A DNA stretch of 34,902 nucleotides from Candidatus Altarchaeales archaeon ex4484_2 (GTDB taxonomy: Archaea > Altiarchaeota > Altiarchaeia > IMC4 > QMZM01), in assembly GCA_002254565.1 (NCBI GenBank), contig NJEG01000005.1, forward strand, positions 1 through 34,902, given 5' to 3'. A program made the position numbers and the translations under genes. Shown here one piece after another: positions 7,748 through 14,814 of the stretch (the stretch's first letter is position 1; each line of letters starts with the position of its first letter). A model generated the notes under the pieces. It did no database searches. It was not told the origin of the DNA and saw nothing but the letters and a program-made list of their open reading frames with translations.

Positions 7748-7797
7748 GAAACCAGATAAGTCTAGGGATGAAACACCCGTAACAATAAATGAAACAT
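7748..7797. promoter_or_regulatory. Phased GAAAC array, copy 2
   Basis: GAAAC occurs at 7748, 7770 and 7791, spaced 22 and 21 bp exactly as in copy 1. Bases 7769-7797 are identical to 4252-4280, and GAAACCAG at the left end is also shared. The array begins 33 bp upstream of the ATG of the secreted repeat protein and ends 15 bp from the stop of the DUF1622 gene, so it occupies almost the whole promoter region. Confidence 0.65.
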
Positions 7798-7811
7798 ACC
7801 CATTCTGGATT

Positions 7812-8167
7812 CTAGGCTGGAAGACCTGACTCATGATAGTAGTCCGCTAGCTCGTGATCCAGGAAATAACTAATCACGGTTCTTATCACCACAATACCCC
7901 CCCCAAGACGGCCACCTCCTCCAGAGTGGGATTAAATATTGTGTGGACTATATCAGCAGCAATCAAGAACTCCAAGCCAAGCAACAGATAGGAACCAAGC
8001 TGAGGTCTCAGGGCTTCCCTGCCGTGGGCAATCTTCCCGCCCTGGAAACAGGTGAACTCCAGACGAAGAAGCCTTAAAAAAACAACCAACACACCCCATA
8101 TAATAACAGAAACCCCAATGATGGCGATACCGAAAGAGATATACAACAATAAATCAATTAATTCCAT
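7812..8167 (-). pseudogene. DUF1622 membrane protein, frameshifted at G8 tract
   Basis: DUF1622 proteins are small three-helix membrane proteins of unknown function. The track ORF (93 aa, 7886-8167) carries the N-terminal helix, the linker FQGGKIAHGREALRPQLG and the family core YLLLGLEFLIAADIVHTIFNPT, then stops at VAVLGGVLW. Reading through the run of eight G (plus-strand C8 at 7897-7904) in the next frame continues as IVVIRTVISYFLDHELADYY, exactly the expected C-terminal helix, and stops at 7812-7814. Six or nine G would restore the frame. The cause may be consensus error, true inactivation, or slippage; the sequence alone cannot decide. Confidence 0.85.
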
Positions 8168-8196
8168 AATTAAATATAGAAAAGGGAATAATAAAC

Positions 8197-8844
8197 ATGG
8201 AAAAATACCACCCTATTATTTTAATACTGGTTCTGTTATCAACTGCATGCATGCAAGAGAATCCAGAGACGATGACAGATATGGTAAAAACACCGGCTGA
8301 TTGTGGGAAAATAGAGGACATCGAGAGCAGAGAGAGATGCCTGATGAATATGGCAATAGAGAACATGGAACCCAAACTCTGCGATGAGATACAGTACACC
8401 CCCTACAGAACAGCATGTCTCCAGAACACAGCCAAGAAACTCAAAAACCCTGGAATCTGCGAGAAAATAGAGGATAAAAGCCAGAGAAACAATTGCATCA
8501 CATCCATAGCCCAGGAAACATGCGACCCCCTCTTCTGCGAGAAAATAAACCAGACAAACGAAAGAGATAACTGCTTCACCCTAACAGCCTACCGCCAGAG
8601 AAACATCACCACATGCAATGAAATAGAAAACAGCTACAAGAGAGATGGCTGCCGTCTGGAGGTAGCAAAGACTCTGGGAGACTATCTCCTCTGCGACAGG
8701 ATACAGAAAAAAAACCTGTGGGATGAATGCACCCTCCATATAGCAATAGAAACCATGAACCCAAAAGTATGCGATAGATTTACTATAGTATACAAGAAAC
8801 AGGACTGTCTAGGAGCTATAAAGAGAGCGCAGCAAGGTGACTAA
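8197..8844 (+). CDS. Lipoprotein of seven 26-residue Cys-pair repeats
   Basis: The 215-aa protein begins with a lipoprotein signal ending in LLSTAC (Cys18), so it should be lipid-anchored outside the cell. Cysteines then fall at 36/48, 62/74, 88/100, 114/126, 140/152, 166/178 and 192/204: seven repeats of exactly 26 residues, each with a C-x11-C pair and x13 between pairs. The consensus is roughly C-E-K-I-E followed by R-D-x-C and an I-A before the next repeat. One extra Cys lies at 109. An alpha-hairpin solenoid stapled by disulfides is likely. Similar Cys-pair proteins occur in archaeal genomes without known function. TTAAATATA at about 8169-8177 would give a nearly leaderless transcript. 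Confidence 0.85.
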   Translation: MEKYHPIILILVLLSTACMQENPETMTDMVKTPADCGKIEDIESRERCLMNMAIENMEPKLCDEIQYTPYRTACLQNTAKKLKNPGICEKIEDKSQRNNCITSIAQETCDPLFCEKINQTNERDNCFTLTAYRQRNITTCNEIENSYKRDGCRLEVAKTLGDYLLCDRIQKKNLWDECTLHIAIETMNPKVCDRFTIVYKKQDCLGAIKRAQQGD

Positions 8845-8877
8845 ACCCGCCTCCGAGCCCATACAATTACATGATAT

Positions 8878-9080
8878 TTACCTGATGCGGTGCATTGGAA
8901 TCAACGAATCCCCCACAGAAAAAAAGCCACCCTCAACCCTATATCAGAGAAAGAAACCCTTCTTAGTTCATGAGATGAACGGTCAATGTAGTGCACCATA
9001 TACTCTCCCTCAACAAGCCTGTGATCCCATTTAATCTGGTACAGGGCATCCCGCTCAGTTAACTCTTTACCCAAGGTCAT
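8878..9080 (-). pseudogene. DUF504/UPF0248-like protein, frameshifted
   Basis: This gene is absent from the ORF track because it is broken. From an ATG at 9080 the minus strand reads ERDALYQIKWDHRL, then VHYIDRSSHELRRVSFSDI, then VAFF, and hits a stop at 8901-8903. One base later in frame, the sequence continues as GDSLIPMHRIR with TAA at 8878. This order matches DUF504 (a first motif with a conserved W, YVHRG-like strand, final IPYHRI). The shift lies near T7 (plus A7 at 8919-8925) or G5 (8910-8914). It overlaps the agmatinase 3' end by 14 bp. DUF504 proteins are often found near RNA-processing genes; function unproven. Confidence 0.65.
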
Positions 9081-9933
9081 CAGCGAACACGTAACCCACC
9101 AGTTTATAGAGTAACCGGGCAGCCAGGTAATCAGGTGAACTAAAATCCTTTATGGGAGAAAACTCTACAACATCAAAGCCCACCACATTCCTCTCCCTGC
9201 ACAGTAATTTCAGGAAATCCAAGAGCAGGTACCAGTCCAGGCCCCCTGGCTCCGGTGTTCCCACGGAAGGCATGATGGATGGGTCAAAGACGTCTAGGTC
9301 AATCGTAAGATAAACATTATCCTCCAAGGCATCTATCGCCTCCCTGAACCATTTTTTGTTGTCAAAGATGTCCCGGGCCCAGAGGAGGGTGTAACCCCTT
9401 TTTTTTATCAGCTCATTCTCCTCCCTGCTGAGGCTTCTAACACCCACCTGCACTGCATCAGCCATCTCCCTTACACGTGACATAACACATGCGTGACTAT
9501 ATTTTTCCCCCCTGAACTCATCCCTCAAGTCCGCGTGAGCATCCAGCTGCAGAATCGATAAATCACTGTATCTCTCAATGAAGGCCTCCACCATTCCAAC
9601 AGAGAGAGAATGCTCTCCCCCGACCAGAACGGGAAACTTGCCGTCGCCTAAAACCCCAGCGGTTTTATCCCGTACCATCCTAACAGCCTCCAGGGGTTTC
9701 ATTCCCTCAAGTTCAAGCTCCAGAAGGGAGATACCAACCTCAAAGGGGCTGGAAACTAATTCCTCGTCGAACAACTCCAGATTCAGGAAAGCATCCATTA
9801 CAGCCTTAGGGCCCTTCGAGGTGCCCTTACCCCATGATACAGTAGCCTCATAAGGCGCTAATAGGAACACAACACCTGCTTTCTTGTATTCAACAAACTC
9901 CCAGGAGATACTTAAGGAATCGAATTCATGCAT
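9067..9933 (-). CDS. speB: Agmatinase-family ureohydrolase
   Basis: The 288-aa enzyme belongs to the arginase/agmatinase fold and should hydrolyse a guanidino compound to urea and amine using two Mn ions. Metal ligands are visible in GGEHS (105-109), DAHADLRD (131-138) and TIDLDVFDPS, followed by GTPEPGGL. In archaea such enzymes act on agmatine or N1-aminopropylagmatine in polyamine synthesis. The start at 9933 overlaps the mfnA 3' end by 22 bp and has GGTGAT upstream. Its place behind mfnA, a decarboxylase gene, suggests co-expression of decarboxylation and amine metabolism. Formiminoglutamase or guanidinobutyrase activity cannot be excluded from sequence. Confidence 0.9.
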   Translation of the reverse strand: MHEFDSLSISWEFVEYKKAGVVFLLAPYEATVSWGKGTSKGPKAVMDAFLNLELFDEELVSSPFEVGISLLELELEGMKPLEAVRMVRDKTAGVLGDGKFPVLVGGEHSLSVGMVEAFIERYSDLSILQLDAHADLRDEFRGEKYSHACVMSRVREMADAVQVGVRSLSREENELIKKRGYTLLWARDIFDNKKWFREAIDALEDNVYLTIDLDVFDPSIMPSVGTPEPGGLDWYLLLDFLKLLCRERNVVGFDVVEFSPIKDFSSPDYLAARLLYKLVGYVFADDLG

Positions 9934-11021
9934 TCTCTTAAATCACCCACGAAATCCTCTAAAACCTCTCTGGAAACATGAGGCATCACCACAATCCTGA
10001 TGGAATTGGTCTCCCGATCCAGCGAGAGAGCCCAGCCCCGCTCCAACAACAACCCATAAACCTGAGGCATTGAATCAGAGGTTAAGGCCACGAAATTAAT
10101 CTCCGGCTCAATAACAGGCTCCACACCCTCCACACCCTCCAAAAGAGACAACAAAAATCTGGTGTTCTCCATGCACTCCCATACCTTGCTCCTGAAGCCT
10201 TCCACCCCATAGAACATGAGGTTAGCCCACACAGCCGCTATAAAACCAGCACTCCTGGATCCGGTCAATGTAGGCAGGGGTTCCTCCAGATAGGAGGGTT
10301 TAAACCTCAGGCGCTTCATATATGATTCATCCCGGAAGAGTATACAACCTGAGGGTATGGGGGTGTAGCCCATCTTGTGAGGGTCTATGGTCAGTGAATC
10401 AATGTTCACAAGGCCGAAATCTATTCTCTCCGAGTTCTCGAGGAAGGGTAGTACCATACCAGCGAACGCAGCATCCACGTGAAAGAATACATCCCCACAA
10501 AGCCCATTAACCTCCGTTATAGGATCCACGACACCCAATGCCGAGGTCCCGGCAGTCAAAACCACAGCAAGAGTTTCATCCGAAATCCCCTCCTGTATAG
10601 AGGCCACATCAGCCTTGAATTTCTCATCCAGGGGAATCCACTTGATCTCCAGCTCCAATAAATCCGCCGCCTTATCCAGAGAATAATGGGCTGACTCGGG
10701 TACCAGAATCTCTCTCCTGCCAGGATATTTTTTCTTGGCAGCCCACAGTGCCTGAATGTTGGCTTCAGTCCCTCCGCTGGTTACGTAACCGGAAAGATTC
10801 TTTTTCCCTAAAATAGAGCTGAACCATTTGATCACATCCATTTCCAGCTCCCCGGAATTAGGGAAAACGTAGCGGTCTAAGACGTTCACGTCAGAGAAAA
10901 TCCTGTAGGCTTCAAGGGAAACATCAGAGGGTTCAGTGCACACGGAAGACAATATCCTCCCGTCCGCAAAGAACGGGTCTTTTTTCCTCAACTCCATAAG
11001 TCTCCCCAGTACATCATTCAT
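9912..11021 (-). CDS. mfnA: L-tyrosine/L-aspartate decarboxylase MfnA
   Basis: MfnA is a PLP-dependent group II decarboxylase that makes tyramine from tyrosine, the first step to the methanofuran core; archaeal homologues also make beta-alanine from aspartate for CoA. The 369-aa length fits. Visible are the cofactor region TSGGTEAN (81-88), HVDAAFAG (181-188) and the Schiff-base lysine K216 in TIDPHKMGYTPIPSG. GAGGG seven bases before the ATG at 11021 and a 2-bp gap from the HisA-like gene support the start and an operon. The divergent arm encodes MfnD, which uses tyramine, so the tyrosine activity is the more likely one here. Confidence 0.93.
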   Translation of the reverse strand: MNDVLGRLMELRKKDPFFADGRILSSVCTEPSDVSLEAYRIFSDVNVLDRYVFPNSGELEMDVIKWFSSILGKKNLSGYVTSGGTEANIQALWAAKKKYPGRREILVPESAHYSLDKAADLLELEIKWIPLDEKFKADVASIQEGISDETLAVVLTAGTSALGVVDPITEVNGLCGDVFFHVDAAFAGMVLPFLENSERIDFGLVNIDSLTIDPHKMGYTPIPSGCILFRDESYMKRLRFKPSYLEEPLPTLTGSRSAGFIAAVWANLMFYGVEGFRSKVWECMENTRFLLSLLEGVEGVEPVIEPEINFVALTSDSMPQVYGLLLERGWALSLDRETNSIRIVVMPHVSREVLEDFVGDLRECMNSIP

Positions 11022-11023
11022 TT

Positions 11024-11731
11024 TTATCCCTCAATCAGCTCCTCGACGGTTATCCGACCCTCATGCAGCGACGACCCTATCAGAACCCTGGACACACCCG
11101 CATCAAGGAGCACGGCCACATCCAGTAGAAACCGCACCCCACCACCATATATCAATTCCACACCATCAAGCCTGTCCACTATCATCTCGCACAAATCCAG
11201 ATTGGGACCGGAGGACATACCCACCCGATCCAGATCTATAGCTATGACCTTCACTATGGTTGGGCTATCTCGTATAAGATCCAAGAACACGTCAAGGTCA
11301 CAGTTCATCTCGCACAAGAGGCTTCCATTCCGTATGTCAAGGCCTAATGCAAACTTTTTAGGGAACCTCAACAGGTTAAGGGAGGTGAATGTTTCAGTAG
11401 CCAGTATAGGTATTATGCCCACCGCCTCTATGGAAAAAATAGCCTCCCCAGACCATGTGCCTATGTCTGCCATCACATCCAATCCAGTCCCCAACCTTAT
11501 TCCCTTAAGTAGATCAAGGTTGGGTGATTTATTCATTATGCCATCCAGGTCTGCTACATAGATGGACTTGAATCCCAGCTGCTTGTAGGCCATGGAAACC
11601 TGGAGAGGGTTTGAGGAATCCACCAACATGCTGCTCAACTCCCTATATATCTCCCGCCTCCCCTGTTTTGCTCCAACAGCCACACCGTCTTTTATATCAA
11701 TAACAGGCACAACGAAATCAATCAGTGACAT
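11024..11731 (-). CDS. HisA/HisF-related TIM-barrel protein
   Basis: The protein resembles HisA and HisF (beta/alpha barrel) but belongs to the archaeal HisA/HisF-like family seen in organisms with methanopterin-linked C1 metabolism, with no established reaction. Visible barrel strands are DFVVPVIDIKDGVAVGA, SIYVADLDGIM, the central KFALGLDIRNG and the phosphate-binding VELIYGGGVRF plus VSRVLIGSSLHEG. The track start at 11779 adds 16 residues unlike the family; I choose the ATG at 11731, 235 aa. No Shine-Dalgarno is seen. AATAAATTG at about 11763-11771 (minus strand) may be the TATA box. It is first in the hisAF-like-mfnA-speB operon. Confidence 0.8.
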   Translation of the reverse strand: MSLIDFVVPVIDIKDGVAVGAKQGRREIYRELSSMLVDSSNPLQVSMAYKQLGFKSIYVADLDGIMNKSPNLDLLKGIRLGTGLDVMADIGTWSGEAIFSIEAVGIIPILATETFTSLNLLRFPKKFALGLDIRNGSLLCEMNCDLDVFLDLIRDSPTIVKVIAIDLDRVGMSSGPNLDLCEMIVDRLDGVELIYGGGVRFLLDVAVLLDAGVSRVLIGSSLHEGRITVEELIEG

Positions 11732-11831
11732 ATAGATATATTGGAATAGGATAGGAAAAGACAATTTATTTCGATTCACTACTAATATAGTAAGATATAT
11801 ATAGGCGATAGCACTAATTTAGTTAAATAGG
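11732..11831. promoter_or_regulatory. Divergent promoter region, methanofuran genes
   Basis: These 100 bp separate two divergent operons. TATATATA at about 11795-11803 fits a promoter for the Lrp gene (ATG at 11832, leader of a few bases), and AATAAATTG at 11763-11771 on the minus strand fits the leftward operon. The two TATA-like boxes are about 30 bp apart, so one Lrp binding event could affect both. No clear operator palindrome stands out. Confidence 0.5.
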
Positions 11832-12299
11832 ATGAAAATCGACAGACTTGATTTAGAGATAATAAAACACCTGCAAGAGGATGCGAGATTAAGTTTCCGG
11901 CACCTGGGTAGGAAACTTAATGTGCCGCATACAACCGTGTTCACGAGAGCTGAAAAACTGGTAAAAAATGGAGTAATAAAAAAGTTCTCTGCCCTGATAC
12001 ACCCCCACGACATGGGCCTGCAGACAGGTTTCGTTATAATAGACGCCCCACCAGCCAAGTCAAAAGATATGGCGGAGAAGATATCCAAATTCAATGAAGC
12101 CCGGAGGGTGTACAGGACATTCGACGGGAAAATCATCACCAAGGTTGTGGTATCAGATCAACACAGAGGTTTAGAAAAATTCTTGACAAAAATAGGTGAC
12201 TATCCCATGACTACCCTGGCTGTGCATGATGTTGTGAAATTTGAGGAGGGAGTGCACCCTGAAATCCTGAAGTCGCTTGACATATACCAGGATAAATGA
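11832..12299 (+). CDS. Lrp/AsnC-family regulator
   Basis: The 155-aa protein has an N-terminal helix-turn-helix (LDLEIIKHLQEDARLSFRHLGRKLNVPHTTVFTRAEKLVKNGVIKKFSALI) and a C-terminal RAM-type ligand-binding domain. It is therefore a feast/famine-type regulator that senses an amino acid or similar small molecule. Its stop overlaps the mfnD start by 4 bp, and it faces the hisAF-like-mfnA-speB operon across a 100-bp region. A role in regulating methanofuran or tyrosine-derived metabolism is inferred from this position. Lrp proteins often regulate themselves. Confidence 0.92.
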   Translation: MKIDRLDLEIIKHLQEDARLSFRHLGRKLNVPHTTVFTRAEKLVKNGVIKKFSALIHPHDMGLQTGFVIIDAPPAKSKDMAEKISKFNEARRVYRTFDGKIITKVVVSDQHRGLEKFLTKIGDYPMTTLAVHDVVKFEEGVHPEILKSLDIYQDK

Positions 12300-13240
12300 A
12301 ATTCCTAGTCTATGAATATTTTTCTTCAGGAGGCCTTCCAGACCAAAAAAAGAGCCTGTTGATGGAAGGCCTCTGTATGCTGAATCTTATAGTAGACGGA
12401 TTACGAAGGGAAAAGCATCATGTTTATTCCGTGATAGGTGAGTTAAACAATATCGGAGGTGATGTGGTGGTATTAGAGAAACAAATGGATCCTGCATCCT
12501 TCCTCATGGAGAAAGTTGATGAGTTAGGTGTAGATTACGTCTATCCCATAGCACCTGATCGAGAGCTTGCAGTTATTGCATCAACCCTCAAGGGAGAGGT
12601 TGATGCGGTCTGTTCCGAGCCGGATGCATTAGAGAAGGCAGCTGATAAATGGCAGACATATATACTACTGAAAAAAAAGGGTTTGAGACAGCCTGAGACA
12701 TTCAAGGATCGCTGCCCAAAGAAGAATTTCTTGGTGAAGCCACGGTATGGTGTGGGATGTGAGGGTGTTTCCCTTAACTCAGGAACCAGCAGGGAATCCA
12801 TAAACCAGGAGTATATCAAGGGAACAGATGCCAGCGTGAGCGTATTCTCCGACGGCAGGAACTCTAAGGCAGTATCCCTGAACAAGCAACACATCACCCG
12901 GACAGGGAATATTTTAGGTTACAGTGGAGGGGTTGTTCCATTAAGTCACCCCCTCAGCGATGATGCCTTTATTTTAGCGGAGAAGGCAGTGAACAGCATC
13001 AAAGGACTTAAGGGCTGTGTAGGGGTGGATATGGTGTTATCAGATGAACCATATATCATAGAAATCAACCCGAGGGTTACCACCTCCATGGCAGCCCTGG
13101 AGCAGGCAGCCGACTTTAATGTAGCAGCTTCCTCGCTTGAAGCATATAAAGGAAATCTCCCCAAGAGACCTGAATTCAAGAGTAACGTGGAGTTCAATCT
13201 GACAGATGAGGGGATATCTTTTTTCCACACAGACATATAA
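12296..13240 (+). CDS. mfnD: Tyramine-L-glutamate ligase (ATP-grasp) MfnD
   Basis: MfnD joins glutamate to tyramine through a gamma-amide bond using ATP, giving gamma-glutamyltyramine for methanofuran. The 314-aa protein shows ATP-grasp features: KWQTYILLKKKGLRQPETF with the following strand KNFLVKPRYGVGCEGV for ATP binding, QEYIKGTDASVSVFS, and the metal-binding EINPRVTTSMAALEQA. The N-terminus MKFLVYEYFSSGGL matches the family. It is coupled to the Lrp gene through ATGA and followed 6 bp later by the mfnF-like gene. Its substrate is the product of MfnA encoded divergently, which strengthens the assignment. Confidence 0.9.
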   Translation: MKFLVYEYFSSGGLPDQKKSLLMEGLCMLNLIVDGLRREKHHVYSVIGELNNIGGDVVVLEKQMDPASFLMEKVDELGVDYVYPIAPDRELAVIASTLKGEVDAVCSEPDALEKAADKWQTYILLKKKGLRQPETFKDRCPKKNFLVKPRYGVGCEGVSLNSGTSRESINQEYIKGTDASVSVFSDGRNSKAVSLNKQHITRTGNILGYSGGVVPLSHPLSDDAFILAEKAVNSIKGLKGCVGVDMVLSDEPYIIEINPRVTTSMAALEQAADFNVAASSLEAYKGNLPKRPEFKSNVEFNLTDEGISFFHTDI

Positions 13241-13246
13241 TACAAA

Positions 13247-14206
13247 ATGAAGCTTCTGGGTCTGGACATAGGTGGAGCCAACATAAAAACCGCTTTTTCC
13301 GGAGTTGACGGGCTGATTCAGGGTTCCTGCTATTTCCCCATCTGGGAGAGAAAGCATGAACTAAGGCCTTTCCTAGGTAGGGTTGTGGAAGAATTCAAAC
13401 CAGAGAGGGTTGCCTTGACCATGACAGCAGAGTTGTCGGATGCTTTCAGCAACAAGAGGGAGGGGGTTAATTTTATAGTAGACTCATTAGAGGGGTGCTT
13501 TAACGGAAGAATTCTTGTTTCGTCCACTGATGGTGTTTTCGTATCCCCAAAAGAGGCGAGGGAAGAGTATATGAAGGTTGCCTCAGCTAACTGGGTTGCA
13601 ATCAGCCAATACGCTGCGAAGAGATATGATTCAGGGGTTTTAGTGGATGTGGGGAGCACCACCACAGACATCATACCCTTCAGCGAGGGATTAATCGTTC
13701 CAGAGGGTAGAACCGACTTGGAGAGGCTCCAAAGCGGTGAACTATTATATACCGGAGCCCTGAGAACTAATCTGGCAACTATAGCAGACTCTGTGCCAGT
13801 TAGGGGGGTGGAAACCGGAGTCTCCTCCGAGTTTTTCGCCTTAACAGCAGACGTCTACAGGGTACTTGGGGATATACAAGAAGAGGATTACGTGTGCGAC
13901 ACACCCGATGAACGAGGTAAGAGCACCAAGGAGTGCATGGCGAGAATTGCTAGAGTTGTCTGCGCAGACACATTAATGCTGGATGATGAAGAGATAAGGG
14001 ATATCGCCTGCTACCTGAAAGATAATCAGTTGGGTTTGGTCAGGAGGGGTATGGAGAAAATAGCCGATAGGTGGGGGCTCGATAAAGCATTCACCTGTGG
14101 TAGCGGCTCTTTTATCGCAGAGAAGGCAGCTTGTAAAGCAGGGCTTGAAATCCATCGACTTGAGATGAACACCGCATCCGCTATGTTAAATCTGTTGAGG
14201 GAATAG
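13247..14206 (+). CDS. mfnF: MfnF-like ASKHA-fold enzyme of methanofuran synthesis
   Basis: This 319-aa protein has the actin/hydantoinase-like nucleotide-binding fold: MKLLGLDIGGANIKTAF (phosphate-1), VLVDVGSTTTDIIPF (phosphate-2) and FTCGSGSFIAEKAA (adenosine region). It belongs to the family annotated as H4MPT-linked C1 transfer pathway protein. A member, MfnF, couples gamma-glutamyltyramine to the aminomethylfuran phosphate. It directly follows mfnD, consistent with that step. No Shine-Dalgarno is seen in the 6-bp gap. Related family members exist in methylotrophic bacteria, so exact function rests on family plus context. Confidence 0.87.
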   Translation: MKLLGLDIGGANIKTAFSGVDGLIQGSCYFPIWERKHELRPFLGRVVEEFKPERVALTMTAELSDAFSNKREGVNFIVDSLEGCFNGRILVSSTDGVFVSPKEAREEYMKVASANWVAISQYAAKRYDSGVLVDVGSTTTDIIPFSEGLIVPEGRTDLERLQSGELLYTGALRTNLATIADSVPVRGVETGVSSEFFALTADVYRVLGDIQEEDYVCDTPDERGKSTKECMARIARVVCADTLMLDDEEIRDIACYLKDNQLGLVRRGMEKIADRWGLDKAFTCGSGSFIAEKAACKAGLEIHRLEMNTASAMLNLLRE

Positions 14207-14247
14207 AAAAAAGAATATATATCATAGGAGGATAATAGATTATAAGG

Positions 14248-14814
14248 ATGGATAAATCAGAACTTTCAGATAAGGTCTCTGAAGAGCTTGATAAACTACC
14301 CAAGGAGTACATAACTCTTATAACTGTGAACGCAAACGATTACCTGAGGGTAAACCTCCAAATCCTCAAGTTCCTATGCAATAACAAAGGCTTGTACGGC
14401 ATCTACGTGAGCATCAACAGACCCTACACTTCCAGCCTCCAGATAATGAAGGGAAACGACATAGAAACCGATAACCTATTCTTCGTGGACTGCATATCCA
14501 TACTACTCGGAGACACGCCTTTCAGGACAGCAAGATGCCTCTTCACCTCACCTGAAAACTTAACCGACATAGCTGTTTTAATCGACCAGTGGGTCAGGAG
14601 CCTGCCTGAAGGAGATAAATTCCTTTTCCTTGATTCATTATCCACCCTACTCATATATAACTCTGTGGGGAATGTAACAAAATTCTCACACTTCATCACA
14701 GGGAAGATGAGGCAGTGGGGTTTAAATGGGGTGTTGATGTCGCTGGAGAAGGAAAACAACCCGGAGATACTGGATAATATATCCCAGTTCTGCGACAGGA
14801 AGATAAACCTATAA
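14248..14814 (+). CDS. RAD55/KaiC-fold protein lacking P-loop, copy 1
   Basis: The 188-aa protein resembles archaeal RecA-superfamily proteins of the KaiC/RAD55-like (DUF7504-like) kind that have lost the P-loop. The N-terminal strand EYITLITVNANDYLRVNLQIL has no GxxxxGK. The Walker-B-like strand GDKFLFLDSLSTLLIYNS (about residues 123-140) is kept, as is WGLNGVLMSLE. It is paralogous to the protein at 16181-16750. The next gene, for a small membrane protein, overlaps by 1 bp (TAATG), so the pair probably forms a membrane-linked complex. Role unknown; relatives have been linked with signalling or motility only by context. Confidence 0.75.
   Translation: MDKSELSDKVSEELDKLPKEYITLITVNANDYLRVNLQILKFLCNNKGLYGIYVSINRPYTSSLQIMKGNDIETDNLFFVDCISILLGDTPFRTARCLFTSPENLTDIAVLIDQWVRSLPEGDKFLFLDSLSTLLIYNSVGNVTKFSHFITGKMRQWGLNGVLMSLEKENNPEILDNISQFCDRKINL

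Noticed and set aside
8837-9034. 65-aa plus-strand ORF after the lipoprotein gene
   Set aside because: It overlaps the lipoprotein stop, has no family resemblance, and lies antisense to the better supported DUF504-like gene.
11732-11779. Upstream extension MNRNKLSFPILFQYIY of the HisA-like protein
   Set aside because: It covers the divergent promoter region and is unlike the family start; the internal ATG at 11731 begins the barrel.
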